Counted from the stretch's first letter, positions 12,501 through 19,165 are shown. The stretch: 38,944 bases of DNA from Bacteroidales bacterium (GCA_024682995.1 JAIKYR010000106.1:1-38944), one strand, 5' to 3'. Translations and numbers: made by a program. The notes: generated by a model not told the origin, from the sequence alone.

Positions 12501-15500
12501 CCGTATTTTTCACTTCACTGCCATATGCGTATATGCCTCCGCCCCCACCATAATAGTCCTCACTATAATAGTTGTATGCTACCACACAATGTTCAATATC
12601 CGTATAATAAGCATATATACCGGCCCCATTAGAAGATGACGTGTTGTTTTCAACCGTACAATATCGGATTTTAGCCTTTCGATTAGATGAACCCGATGCT
12701 GTAATTCCACCACCTTCATTATACCGAACAAGGCAGTTGCTCAATATTGTATTATCAGACATGGAAACCCCACCTCCAAATCCATTTTGAATAGTAAACC
12801 CATCCCAGATCGTCTCTCTAACTACTGTGTTATAATCATTTGGGCGATTTAAAACTTTGCGTTTGTTTTGTCCATCCAAAATAGTAGCGTTTACTTCACA
12901 ATCCCGCAAAGTCAAATCATATTCTGGAGATTCGTTACCGACGAAGCCGCCATAAACTTTTACTCCTTCAACCATGGAAAATGCATTTTCAGAATTGAGT
13001 GTCGTATCACCATAATAGGTGCCGGCGGCCACCCATACCACAGCATTATATGTCTGTGCAATAAGCTGCGCATGCGAAAAGGAAGCTGTGGCATTGGCCC
13101 AACAATTACCCGACCGTGTGCCAGCACCCGTCTGTGTCACATAGACGATGCCATTATATTCTGTCATCGGCACACTATAATAGTCCGACTCATAGCAACC
13201 CAAGTCCACCGTGTCACGTTTGATTCGCGCTATGCCAGCCAAATCCACACTATCAGTCACAAAAGAATTGTCTCCTCTATTTATAAAAATAGATGTGGGC
13301 GCCAAATGCCAATCCACATTTGCAGTACTATCAAAAACACCCGCACTCAGAGATGGATTCACAAAATTCACAACATTAGAACCATTTTCCAATAAAACCA
13401 TGTTTTCTCCTGAGAGACCTCCCTCAATGGCACAATGAGAACAAACAACCCTGTCTCCACTGCCTCTCAAATTATTGGATACACCATCTGTTTCATTGCC
13501 CCACACTATACAATTAGACATTCTGGCATATCCGGACAATCCCGCTCCCACATCCCTATATGCGGAAGAATTGCGGACTATGGTCGTATTGATAATTGTA
13601 TCATTATTGGCTTCAATCCCCCCTGCCGCTGCCTCGGTTGATGTATTATTTGCAATCTGACAATTTATAATCTTACAGTTGCTCGTACTCATTCCTCCAC
13701 CATAATATATTGACTTATTATGAGTCACTCTTGAAGATTCAATCAAAGCATAATGAGCACATATTCCAGCTCCGTTATATGATATATTATTTGAAACCGA
13801 ACACTGAACAATTTTTGCCTTATGGGAAGACGACCCATACGCATAAATTCCTCCACCACAATTCGACCCTTCTATTTCATTATTCCGAACAAGACAGTGT
13901 TTCAAGATAGAATTTCCACATAGGTAAACACCCCCACCGGCTTCATTTCTCACAAGACCGTTCTGGATTGTGAAACCGTCCCATACGGTTTCCACGCCAA
14001 AATCACTTTTCTGATACAAAACCCTACGTGTATTCTGCCCATCCAAAATTGTGGAATTCGTTTCAAAATCACGTAAAGACAAGTCATAGTTTTCAGGCTC
14101 ATTACCTGCAAAACCTCCATAAACATTTACGCCATTTATCATTGTGAATGCATTCAATGCTGCCGAATCTGTATTCCCAAAATAGGTACCCGCAGCTACC
14201 CAAACAACACATGATCGGGATTGGGCTAATGTAATGGCATCCTGCAATGAAGACATTGCATTATTCCAACTATCTCCCGAGCCCGTCCCCGAGCCTGTTG
14301 GCGTAACATATACGATTCCCTCAAAAGGATACGATTGAGTATTGGTGTATCCAGATTCATAACACCCCATATCTACAGTATCCACTTGTATTCTTGGCAT
14401 ATTATCCAAGTCTTTCAATCTACTGACAAGCATATTCTCACCCCTATTCACGCAAGGAGACCATTGCGTCAAATGCCAATCAACATTTGAAGTGGTATCC
14501 TCATACCCTGATATATTGGACGGATTCACAAAACAAGGATAGGTATTGTCATTGTTTATCACTATTGCATGAACCCCAACACTTTCTCCATCCATTGCAC
14601 AAGCATAACATTGTAGTCCGTTCCCATAAAAATTATCCAAGGAATCCCCTCGCATATTTCCCCATACAATACTATTTGAAATATTACTCGAACCATATTC
14701 ACCCACAGAAATACCAGCACCATTGCTTATAGCAGTATTCCGAACAATTGTGGTATTTATAATTTCAGATTCACGGCTAACGATTCCTCCTCCAGATTGT
14801 CCAGATGTGTTATTATTGATAAGACAGTTGCTCACTTTATCATGTGAAGAAGAAAAACCTCCTCCATCGTAAGAGGACGAATTATTACATATTACACAAT
14901 TTGATACATCTGTTAAATATGAGCTAATCCCCCCCCCATATCTTCCATGGTTATAACAAATTTTGCAATTCAGAATTTCATTTGCATCATAACAATACAC
15001 CCCACCACCGCTATTATTAGATGTGTTATACTGGATAATGCAATTACTTAAAGTTACTTTCCCATGCATTTCTGCACCACCTCCTTGATCTGCTACTCCA
15101 TTCTGCAGTGTAAAACCGTCAAAAACCATAGGATAATCTGGATTGTAAGAAGACACGTACAACACCTGCCTATTATGTAAACCATCTAAAACAGTGGCAT
15201 TTGTCTCGAAATCACGCAAAGACAAATCATAATTAGCAGGCTCATCCCCAGCAAAACCACCAAAAATATTGACAATCATGCTTTTACTCACCTTAAAGGC
15301 TGATGTTTTTGTTGTATCCCCAAAATAAGTGCCCGCAGCCACCCAAATACTCAAAGAATCCAACCCATATACCTGGTTAATAGCTTCTTGTAAATCCGTG
15401 AAGGCATTATTCCATGATGTGCCGTCATTACTTCCTGTTGCACCACTTTTGACATATACGACGCGCTCTGGCGATACAGGGATTTCTTTGATTTGAAGAT

Positions 15501-16836
15501 TACAAAATACAACCTGGCACAATCTCCCCTCATAAGAGAACTTGAATCTTATATTTGATTCACCCGTCAAACCACTTATATCTACGATAGCCGTTGTCGT
15601 TGTCCAGGAGTTGAAAGACCCATAAGAGCTCAATGTCCAAATGGGCGTACTCTCATACGTGGATCCGCCATCTTTACTCACATAAATCTTCAAATCCACA
15701 TAATTATAAGTAACATAATAGTCATTAGACTGGAAGTCAAAAGACATAAGTAAATTATTGCTGACTTGGCTGAAATCAAAAACGCAAGTTTCCAATTGTT
15801 CTATTTTATTATCATTACTCCCCAAACATGAAGCCCATTTACTAATTTTCGTCCATGTCTTATCCTGTTGTGAAATGAGATTCCAACAAACCGGCGGGAA
15901 CCAATCACCTTCAAACTGTTCCGAATATGGTACTACTTTGCGTTGGCTACAATCCACCCCACTACCCTTAACTGTAATGGTTTCTAACACTGTATCACTT
16001 GCCAGTGAAATCATGCTATTTGCATTGCTTACTGACGTAGGGACATATTTCACAAACAAGACACCATTTTCTCTTATGGTTACAGTATTTACAAAAGACA
16101 CACTATCAACAGAAACATAGAATGGCGCAGTAGTAGAAACTGTGATTGGAGATCTTAAATTATAACCTTTTACCATGATAGGCACTGTTCTTTCCCGAAA
16201 TAATGGCACTTGCCCGAAATCCAACATCTCAGAACTAACAGAAATGGACGGTTTCCTCACTTCCACATCATCCAATCCAAGCCAATATATGTTTGTGGCA
16301 CCTAAGTGTCGGAACGCAATGTAAACCGTTTGGCCTGCAAAGCTGCTTAAATCCACCACTTGCTCTTCCCAATCATTAAAAGCGGATTTTGTTAGCAACG
16401 GAGTAGTCGCTTCTAATTCTGTTACGTTATTTGAAGAGGCCACATAAACACTATAATTTTCTGCATAATAACTACTGGATTCTTGTCCTTTTATCCAAAA
16501 AGTGAGTACTGCTCCATCGGGAATATTTATCGCCGGGCTAATAAGCCAATTGTCGGGAGTAATCGTACCCACTCCATATACATAGGAGGACATGGAGGCA
16601 ATCATACCATCACCCGAATGAGCTGCAGAGGGGTTTTGCTGATAGCGAAAGGAGGCATCCCAATTATATCCATCATTGTTCGCATCCACAATAGTCCAAC
16701 CGGTAGGCAGGACACCGCTATCAAAACTCTCATGAAACAGCACCGCCTGCGCCTTCACACCCAACATCACACACCATACGAGAGCTACAGCCATTGCCAG
16801 TCGTTTCACACTTGTATTTACCATTACATTCTTCAT
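1..16836 (-). CDS. Giant secreted multidomain surface protein (beta-helix / choice-of-anchor Q-like modules, FN3, Ig/CARDB-like, Cys-pair GCDS repeats); 3' end truncated by window edge
   Basis: Minus-strand frame opens at ATG 16836 (MKNVMVNTSVKRLAMAVALVWCVMLGVKAQA, signal peptide) and reads in frame to position 1 (…LYQSA). 16836/3 = 5612 codons. Triplets read in register along the + lines show no tta/cta/tca in the stretches I checked and the translation stays coherent. Confidence 0.93.
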   Translation of the reverse strand, partial: MKNVMVNTSVKRLAMAVALVWCVMLGVKAQAVLFHESFDSGVLPTGWTIVDANNDGYNWDASFRYQQNPSAAHSGDGMIASMSSYVYGVGTITPDNWLISPAINIPDGAVLTFWIKGQESSSYYAENYSVYVASSNNVTELEATTPLLTKSAFNDWEEQVVDLSSFAGQTVYIAFRHLGATNIYWLGLDDVEVRKPSISVSSEMLDFGQVPLFRERTVPIMVKGYNLRSPITVSTTAPFYVSVDSVSFVNTVTIRENGVLFVKYVPTSVSNANSMISLASDTVLETITVKGSGVDCSQRKVVPYSEQFEGDWFPPVCWNLISQQDKTWTKISKWASCLGSNDNKIEQLETCVFDFSQVSNNLLMSFDFQSNDYYVTYNYVDLKIYVSKDGGSTYESTPIWTLSSYGSFNSWTTTTAIVDISGLTGESNIRFKFSYEGRLCQVVFCNLQIKEIPVSPERVVYVKSGATGSNDGTSWNNAFTDLQEAINQVYGLDSLSIWVAAGTYFGDTTKTSAFKVSKSMIVNIFGGFAGDEPANYDLSLRDFETNATVLDGLHNRQVLYVSSYNPDYPMVFDGFTLQNGVADQGGGAEMHGKVTLSNCIIQYNTSNNSGGGVYCYDANEILNCKICYNHGRYGGGISSYLTDVSNCVICNNSSSYDGGGFSSSHDKVSNCLINNNTSGQSGGGIVSRESEIINTTIVRNTAISNGAGISVGEYGSSNISNSIVWGNMRGDSLDNFYGNGLQCYACAMDGESVGVHAIVINNDNTYPCFVNPSNISGYEDTTSNVDWHLTQWSPCVNRGENMLVSRLKDLDNMPRIQVDTVDMGCYESGYTNTQSYPFEGIVYVTPTGSGTGSGDSWNNAMSSLQDAITLAQSRSCVVWVAAGTYFGNTDSAALNAFTMINGVNVYGGFAGNEPENYDLSLRDFETNSTILDGQNTRRVLYQKSDFGVETVWDGFTIQNGLVRNEAGGGVYLCGNSILKHCLVRNNEIEGSNCGGGIYAYGSSSHKAKIVQCSVSNNISYNGAGICAHYALIESSRVTHNKSIYYGGGMSTSNCKIINCQIANNTSTEAAAGGIEANNDTIINTTIVRNSSAYRDVGAGLSGYARMSNCIVWGNETDGVSNNLRGSGDRVVCSHCAIEGGLSGENMVLLENGSNVVNFVNPSLSAGVFDSTANVDWHLAPTSIFINRGDNSFVTDSVDLAGIARIKRDTVDLGCYESDYYSVPMTEYNGIVYVTQTGAGTRSGNCWANATASFSHAQLIAQTYNAVVWVAAGTYYGDTTLNSENAFSMVEGVKVYGGFVGNESPEYDLTLRDCEVNATILDGQNKRKVLNRPNDYNTVVRETIWDGFTIQNGFGGGVSMSDNTILSNCLVRYNEGGGITASGSSNRKAKIRYCTVENNTSSSNGAGIYAYYTDIEHCVVAYNYYSEDYYGGGGGIYAYGSEVKNTEVFKNRSNAYGGGILINERSQVKNCLVANNSSKNNEGSGISGNGNVTNTTIVRNASASNGAGVCITGKLVNCIVWGNQDNSGLSNNVQGDNVQCLYSAIEDDYERDNIVLLSEYNNQYPHFVRPSLTAGAFDTTANVDWHLMSNSVCINRGLNTALSDSLDLDGTARIKCDTVDLGCYESDYYSIPLTEYNGVVYVTESGAGNRSGNSWSNAMSSVRMAMTLAKSYNLMVWVASGTYYGDVDSTSENAFTMMDGINVYGGFIGNESANFDLSMRDFEANATILDGQNRKRVLYQPSDFNTKTTWDGFVIQNGYVNGNGGGVFMRNNAVLCHCLVQNNISTTPYSDDWRNTEVRYGGGIYAVGSTNTNPITRPVIRRCRIKNNKVENNNSYSYNSCHGAGVYASCINIENSEVVYNMTQGSGGGLFLNSQCFVNNCLIANNTSNSYGGGVNINMGSEIVNSTIVRNASGYEGAGVNFSSSSSSYKNTMTNCIVWGNRKQDGTISNIQGNYILYSNTAVEDDFEREDVILLSEHNNQHPQFANPSLTAGWTDSTENVDWHLQQGSICINRGDNAAVLDSVDLDEMVRIKRDTVDLGCYESDYFSTPLTEYSGIVYVTQTGAGDFSGNSWENAKSSINGAQLLSSVYDAVVWVAAGTYYGDTASDTENAFTMYDGVNVYGGFAGNEPANYDLSLRDFETNATILDGQNARRVLYQPENFNTRTSWDGFTIQNGYANGPGGGVYMLSNARLANCLVQDNVASVPYNNQGTIYGGGGVCVRSSSDSSEIAFCRIRNNETQKYGSGGGVWASHAVIHHSDIVDNRTNTSSSRSGGGVYASFTNVLNCTIVHNTAQEISDGYYNHSYGGGIYLSDATVVNSLIAENSAYYGGGVCGYGDLFNTTVVSNNADNYAGVWMQDGDYRMVNSVLWGNRRTNGNASNLYVSYGACQTIHSAVEGGISGNDSVMVLSGENSGLDAGVNYPFFVSPQTGDYRLCKYSALVNAGVNGIQIQETDLSDMPRVFADTIDIGCYEFHGEAFCATPQNLAVSDISGTSALLTWQNPNPDSPYAYEFSYKSEDENQWTSVLVYEPEYYVLTGLQAQTIYTIRMRTLCDDVTPTEYTSEVFFSTKCTGETTTSDTIGNTSTTTNGHIIPIRFQSSYSYSQQIYQASEIAGERILDTLKLRYRCMSSGSTLTRNVDIYLGHTDRPSFDDNAGFVTSDSLTLLYSGDLTLKYASDNPVISVPLDKPFRYNGVDNLIIAFDDNTGTDGGTSRRLCTHRTQQSSSLHTYSYNGDIDPANPTAGTLSTYRMNLILPGVCENGGCDLSGLSLMGVTENTATLLVQAGTNADGVEVQYKERASDEYLTIPVDSLMCQLTGLRQNTDYVVRARSVCGDTSSLWTYRYFTTEVKDFARIYVTTIGQGEGNSWATACNDLNYALSTASRIASVFGHTPDIWVAAGTYYGDTASTNAFTMVQGVNVYGGFVGNEPSDYDVSLRDVETNATVLDGQHSRRVLLQSSAFTVQTTWDGFTIQNGNISSYGGGAYLRSRSYLSHCKLVNNHASYGGGAYVAGYGSVIRDCRVSDNSAVYKGGGIQAMTYSTVVNCVISGNSTTNNVYYYYGGGGIYAEGATIVSCEISNNSTVREGGAVNMTSSQVRNCLLANNSSNNAGGGVHGSGNIINSTIVNNRSGNGVGGLLPWGPVTLTNSIVWGNQTGDGTPSNLSDYNLTCSHSAIEDGSEGDSVIVLNDINQPLFVNPSLTAGANDSTVNVDWHLQQGSPCINVGNNTLVTDSLDLDGTTRIKRDTVDLGCYESDYYSVPMTVYDSIIYVTVTGAGTHSGNSWANAISSIEEAQVLAQSYGAMVWVAAGTYYGDTTAANAFTMIEDVNVYGGFAGNEPTNFDLSLRDFDANVTILDGMNARRVLNQPGVFNIQTKWDGFTIRNGQTSANGGGVYLQKNGVLSQCEIMGCNANGGGGVYVSAGTISECLITGCTAGNGGGVNCTYKAVILSCKITSNSATGSGGGVFSYNSTIMDCSISGNEAGRYGGGVYCYYRAGVAFDVDPTNVIRCKIIGNYSSNSGGGICMGYGNDKVKNSLVSNNTSNMAGGGISGSGHVFETTVVRNVSNNGGSGVNGNNYTYLKNSIVWGNERNGAADNLSNDIICSFSAIEGGHEGDSVIVLNDINPPMFVNPSLTAGAGDTTANVDWHLLDGSVCVNHGDNALVTDSLDLDGTARIKRDTVDMGCYESDFYSVPVLYCTTVYGEFSDTTCDSYTWNDQSYTRSGDYSQSFALANGCDSIVTLHLTVNYSVTANEYLTICENDLPFTYGDTVFGLETPALSTTTFTLSTVNGCDSIVTLFLTVLPSTVGDFTVMTPTENYPITNYPVRFTWDAVENASHYDLYVWPAGESQPQQPTASRIRGTSYSLSSLANRGAYQWFMTAYNDCDTSVSTTRHFTLNVTPTLTVNTSNPVDFGEVQLNAARSIFFQVNGNALDSAISYQLTGADSTAFTLVSTTVWDSLHGGRMQLSFHPVVAQGEYTAQMTFYSDTLARTFTIKGHLADYLTFTTYVDSNVYAMDSQIPIHGRVTNPLHEPVAGLAVEVYVSVMDYVRTIPAVSDANGQFTVMFTPQHSEAGYYTVGSRRAGGNSTEVHDDFNIPGMMLVSSDWILWEPTIDQPDSGRIAVRNRSQIPLTNIRVTPVSLPNGCSVQFEPLNIAGMATGYLQYVVSGSQVSTGVNYEEVPLNAASDEGAAMNFMAWYYCMPQRADLDVTPTSLITTMTRGRSKVVDLKIYNNGTGPTGNIYVSLPDVPWMSVVGNDTLPSLAVHDSAYVSIRLSADSAELVRYTGHLAINCERGEGVSIPYDITGISDSTGTLLVDVTDEYTWNTNGGHGPHLAGANIMVKGYYSLETVATGVTDANGHFVVNNLPEGYYKLIVRAERHEEYQGNLLITAGDTNRQDIFIQFQAITYSWDVVPTEIQDEYTYDLNVVFETHVPKPVVILETSRIIPELEVGETMVFDLIVTNYGLITANDVEIFFPTIPNHTLTPLISTMDSIPALSTFVIPVEVRHNPPMRWVNVDNPLETDSDACWKVIGMKYSYICGPDKKWQKTNTKKIYKVNVCALVSLANFSGSFDPPRKHEHENVCNENTKIVDPIRIRNDIPCVKCDEILIEVDERCLPIIGDIIGAAENPNYTVEGGASATYLTNKALGPLKKYRIVKYASRMKYMKNTREDKTCLASIGKYLKCRLRNSDGSSRDISRTRDSFVGQSEIEHLQLVGDVLDTYVSILMHLISDEIYNTYEDAPKLLDHSDSIIGNLRHFTSIDVNNLVRDMSAYEISESDVRNFAHRWNKYLDVVDTIVSNDSTVYYIDDISSLTLSPINITYMDSLLSQSDSLNQIIHNLGYNSLDEIFFEAKSTIDQIVAGMSSSSVCASVTVQFSQKMTMTREAFEGTLTINNGHESQPMQDIDVNFVIKDENGVDCTNLFQINFLSYNNMSGTNGSAALAAQNAGSIVVQFIPTKQAAPEISKVYSFGGSFSFIDPFTGEFMTYNLYPVDIMVHPSPDLYVNYFMQRDILGDDPLTEDRIEPIVPAELGVIIHNRGAGTAKNVLLETAEPKIIDNEKGLAVDFAMYGAAFNGNERQLGLKEIPFGNIEPGRTGVGEWWFTSTLLGHFVSYDAHVIHNNSFGNPDLSLVSSLAIHPLIHTVYAYGNLDDGINDFLVDDVADIRNYPDSLYFSNGSRTGVAIADSIGFDHYVTPVDTIVQLTLDPSRIGWNYEQTWDPGRGQYKLISCTRNRDQQAIPLSNVWQSFVTLPVGADPIYENRLHIVDTLSNDLPTTYTLVFSLREMTLEVDTILNVPDSIVTTPLAEVTVVFNKPIVDSTFNYLDMSLKCNNGANLLDANLQVERIDSKTYKLHLAPYTNQTGYYVLNIQTLNVTDENGYNGYYGKQATWIQNIMTCVPVYNSLNLSICENELPYHYVNGQIDTTFSLETPSLSTLNFKLSTIHGCDSTVILRLTVNHGMYTETTVDTCGTQYYWALADSTITNSGTYYYYSTNANTCTDTTVLRLALYQSAMTELSAQICAGEVYVQNGFNVSTAGDHYLNLQTTHGCDSTVVLHLTVNHGNYTETTVDTCGTGYYWALADSTINQSGTYYHYSTNANTCTDTAVLMLSLYQSA
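5460..5780 (-). other. Cys-pair GCDS surface repeats (internal copies)
   Basis: DTTCDSYTWNDQSYTRSGDYSQSFALANGCDSIVTLHLTV … TLSTVNGCDSIVTLFLTV. Confidence 0.65.
5785..7053 (-). repeat. Beta-helix module G
   Basis: SIIYVTVTGAGTHSGNSWANAISSIEEAQ … VWVAAGTYYGDT … GGGV rungs … DMGCYES. Confidence 0.8.
7055..8283 (-). repeat. Beta-helix module F
   Basis: ARIYVTTIGQGEGNSWATACNDLNYAL … DIWVAAGTYYGD … GGGAY/GGGI rungs … DLGCYES. Confidence 0.8.
8300..9420 (-). other. Two FN3-like domains flanking a jelly-roll-like domain, interposed between beta-helix modules E and F
   Basis: CATPQNLAVSDISGTSALLTWQNPNPDSPYAYEFSYKSEDENQW…LTGLQAQTIYTIRMRTLC; SYSYSQQIYQASEIAGERILDTLKLRYRC…RNVDIYLGHTDRPSF…DNLIIAFDDNTG; LSLMGVTENTATLLVQAGTNADGVEVQYKE…LTGLRQNTDYVVRARSVC. 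Confidence 0.7.
9425..10677 (-). repeat. Beta-helix module E
   Basis: GIVYVTQTGAGDFSGNSWENAKSSINGAQLL … NATILDGQNARRVLYQ … GGGV rungs … DIGCYEF. Confidence 0.8.
10680..11934 (-). repeat. Beta-helix module D
   Basis: Same module architecture (GVVYVTESGAG…NSW, VWVASGTYYGD, YGGFIGNES, NATILDGQNRK, GGG rungs, CYES). Confidence 0.8.
11940..13155 (-). repeat. Beta-helix module C
   Basis: GIVYVTQTGAGTRSGNCWANATASF … VVWVAAGTYYGDT … GGFVGNESPEYDLTLRDCEVNATILDGQNKRKVL … rungs … CYES. Confidence 0.8.
13160..14326 (-). repeat. Beta-helix module B
   Basis: GIVYVTPTGSGTGSGDSWNNAMSSLQDAI … VWVAAGTYFG … VYGGFAGNEP … GGG rungs … CYES. Confidence 0.8.
14330..15468 (-). repeat. Beta-helix module A
   Basis: Starts VVYVKSGATGSNDGTSWNNAFTDLQEAINQ, contains repeated SNC.I..N.S...GGG rungs and SIVWGN, ends VDMGCYES. 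Confidence 0.8.
16240..16765 (-). other. N-terminal choice-of-anchor J / cleaved-adhesin-like domain
   Basis: Translation FHESFDSGVLPTGWTIVDANNDGYNWDASF…NWLISPAINIPDGAVLTFWIKGQ…VYIAFRHLGATNIYWLGLDDVEV is typical of this domain. Confidence 0.75.
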
Positions 16837-16907
16837 ATTCCTGTTATTTTGTTACTATATTTATTTTTCAAATCTTCTGTAAAATGCCAGAAAGGGATTC
16901 CTGGACC

Positions 16908-17312
16908 TTAATTTGCCCCGCACTGCGCGGTGTAGGTGAGTACCACTCCATCCTTTATTTTCTTGTTTTTCACCTTCTCGAAAAGCACATTGGCATCCGG
17001 ATCAAAAATGATGAACCAGCTACTGTGATGGGCCTTGTCGGGTTCGTGCCACACAAAACGCAACGTCATACCCTCCGTCACAGAGAGATGAACCGTCTCA
17101 CTATACACATTACCTTTATCCCTGTAAAACCGATAAAACGGTTCCTCCGCATCATCGGCATACACCTCCAACCAAACCGGATTCTCCACCTTATCCAATG
17201 CGGAACTGGCCCCGATGGCCAACATGATATCGCACTGCGGACGCATCGAAGACTGCGCCCACATCACCATACCCATCAAACATAAGAAAAACGAGAATAA
17301 AACCTTCCTCAT
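16908..17312 (-). CDS. Small secreted hypothetical protein
   Basis: 134 aa, signal peptide MRKVLFSFFLCLMGMVMWAQS; Bacteroidota-type promoter upstream; same strand and 71 nt upstream of the giant ORF. Confidence 0.8.
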   Translation of the reverse strand: MRKVLFSFFLCLMGMVMWAQSSMRPQCDIMLAIGASSALDKVENPVWLEVYADDAEEPFYRFYRDKGNVYSETVHLSVTEGMTLRFVWHEPDKAHHSSWFIIFDPDANVLFEKVKNKKIKDGVVLTYTAQCGAN

Positions 17313-17376
17313 GCGCCAGTTTTTTTTTCGTTAAACCCTCTCCCCTCCTTATAAACCCTCACTTTTAAACAGGGGA

Positions 17377-17384
17377 CAAAGATA
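17377..17384 (-). promoter_or_regulatory. Bacteroidota -7 box TATCTTTG for the 134-aa gene (and possibly the giant gene)
   Basis: + strand caaagata; matches consensus TAnnTTTG about 65 nt upstream of ATG 17312. Confidence 0.55.
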
Positions 17385-17428
17385 CTGAAAATATTCTTAT
17401 GAAAAAAGGCAATAAACCGAATCTTGCA

Positions 17429-18169
17429 TCAGACTTTCGGGGTGAGCAGCAAATAGGGCTTCACCAACGCCAGATACTCGTCTGTATAGTAATTCCGCTC
17501 ATCGCGGATGGTCAACGTATGTTCCTTGCACTCTGACATTTGCCACCCGTATTCCTGCACCACCCGATGGGCGGGCTTCTTGGCGGTGGGCCGCACGAAC
17601 GTGCGTGCGCTGCAACACAATCCTGCCGCACGCGCCACCGCATCAAACGCCTCGCCCTCCACCGTGGGAAGAATCAACGTGAAACGTCCCGTTTCGCACA
17701 GCAGTTCCCGCACGCACGCCACCAACTCCTCAAACGAGAGCTGACCGTCACCATGACGGCTCTTCAATCGGGAGGGCTCCGTTGGTTTCAGATCCCGATG
17801 GTAAAAGGGCGGATTGCTGACAATCAAATCGAATTTCGGAGCAACATCCATCCGGGCGAAATCCTGGATGCGGCCATGCACAAACTGGAAACTGCCGGCA
17901 GGAAGCAACGGATAGAGGTTCGCATTATGCTGCGCTTCCGCCACAGAGCCGGCATCGGCATCCACGCCGCAGATATGCGCCGATACGCCCTGCCGGGCCA
18001 TCTTTTGGGCCACACAGAAGGCCACCACCCCGCATCCACAGCCGATGTCAAGCAACGACCGCGCATCCCGCACATCGGTTAGGGCCGCCAATAACACTGC
18101 ATCCGTGCCGATTTTCATCGTGCTGCGGTCGTGTTCCAACACAAATTTCCTGAACTGAAAAGAGGCCAT
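17429..18169 (-). CDS. trmN6: tRNA1(Val) (adenine(37)-N6)-methyltransferase, TrmN6/YfiC-like
   Basis: FRKFVLEHDRSTMKIGTDAVLLAAL, LLDIGCGCGVVAF, SNPPFY N6-adenine MTase motif. Confidence 0.85.
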   Translation of the reverse strand: MASFQFRKFVLEHDRSTMKIGTDAVLLAALTDVRDARSLLDIGCGCGVVAFCVAQKMARQGVSAHICGVDADAGSVAEAQHNANLYPLLPAGSFQFVHGRIQDFARMDVAPKFDLIVSNPPFYHRDLKPTEPSRLKSRHGDGQLSFEELVACVRELLCETGRFTLILPTVEGEAFDAVARAAGLCCSARTFVRPTAKKPAHRVVQEYGWQMSECKEHTLTIRDERNYYTDEYLALVKPYLLLTPKV

Positions 18170-19153
18170 TTAACAGTAAATTTCCAACAGGCTTGCCGTC
18201 GGAGCCGGCACCAGCGTGATTTCCTGCATGTCGGCGGGCACTAACAGCACATCGCCTTTGTTCATTGTTTCTTCACCGCCGTCAAAGCGCATCCCGGCCT
18301 TGCCATCGATGCACATGTAGATCACGAAAGAGTCCAACGTCACCAGATTCTTCGTCCACGGCTGATCCAAATCCAGTCGGCCCACATTAAAATACTGGGA
18401 GCGCACGAGGCTGACCAGCGCATTTTTCTTGGGCTCGTACGGCATCTTGAACTCGCCGAGGTTCTCCTCCAAGCGGATGGCCTTCAGCGCCTCCTCCACG
18501 TGAAGCTCGCGCGAGCGACCCTCCTCGTCCACCCGGTTCCAGTCGAAGAGGCGGAAGGTGATGTCGGAGGGCTGCTGGATTTCCGCGAGGAGCACGCCTT
18601 TGCCGATGGCGTGGACCGTGCCTGCCGGAATCATGAACGTGTCGCCGGGGCTTACCGGGTAGAAGCGCAGCAGCTCGGCTAACGCGCCACTGTTGACAGC
18701 GTTTTCAATCTGCTCTAATGTCAGCTTCTCCTTGAATCCAATATAGAGGCCGCTGCCGGGTTCGGCATCCAACACGTGCCACATCTCCGTCTTGCCGTTC
18801 TGCCCATACTCCTTCTGCGCCAACTCGTCATCGGGATGCACCTGCACCGAGAGATTATCCTGCGCATCTATGTATTTGATCAACAACGGAAATCCCAAAC
18901 CATATTTTTCATAATTCTCCTCTCCCACCAGATCCGTAAGGTAAATTTCCAAAAGTTCGTTGAGGTTGTTTTCCGCCAAGAAACCGTTCGTCACCACCGA
19001 TTCATCATCCACAAGGCCGGACACCTCCCAGCTCTCGCCACAGCGCGACATGGAGCTGGTGTCACGGCCCAGCAGGCGGGTAATGCGGGTACCACCCCAG
19101 ATTTTCTCTTTTACAATAGGTTGGAAACGGAAAGGATAGAGCGAGGAGTGCAT
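18170..19153 (-). CDS. manA: Class I mannose-6-phosphate isomerase
   Basis: PIVKEKIWGGTRI, QVHPDDELA, KTEMWHVLDAEPG, DTFMIPAGTVHAIGKGVLLAEIQQPSDITFRLFDW. Confidence 0.9.
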   Translation of the reverse strand: MHSSLYPFRFQPIVKEKIWGGTRITRLLGRDTSSMSRCGESWEVSGLVDDESVVTNGFLAENNLNELLEIYLTDLVGEENYEKYGLGFPLLIKYIDAQDNLSVQVHPDDELAQKEYGQNGKTEMWHVLDAEPGSGLYIGFKEKLTLEQIENAVNSGALAELLRFYPVSPGDTFMIPAGTVHAIGKGVLLAEIQQPSDITFRLFDWNRVDEEGRSRELHVEEALKAIRLEENLGEFKMPYEPKKNALVSLVRSQYFNVGRLDLDQPWTKNLVTLDSFVIYMCIDGKAGMRFDGGEETMNKGDVLLVPADMQEITLVPAPTASLLEIYC

Positions 19154-19165
19154 ATTTTTCTGATT

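Noticed and set aside
67-16120. Track ORFs across 67..16120, including the 552-aa + ORF at 4753..6411 and 267-aa ORF at 1240..2043
   Set aside because: All overlap the continuous coherent minus-strand giant ORF; their translations lack domain-like sequence and are antisense or out-of-frame shadows.
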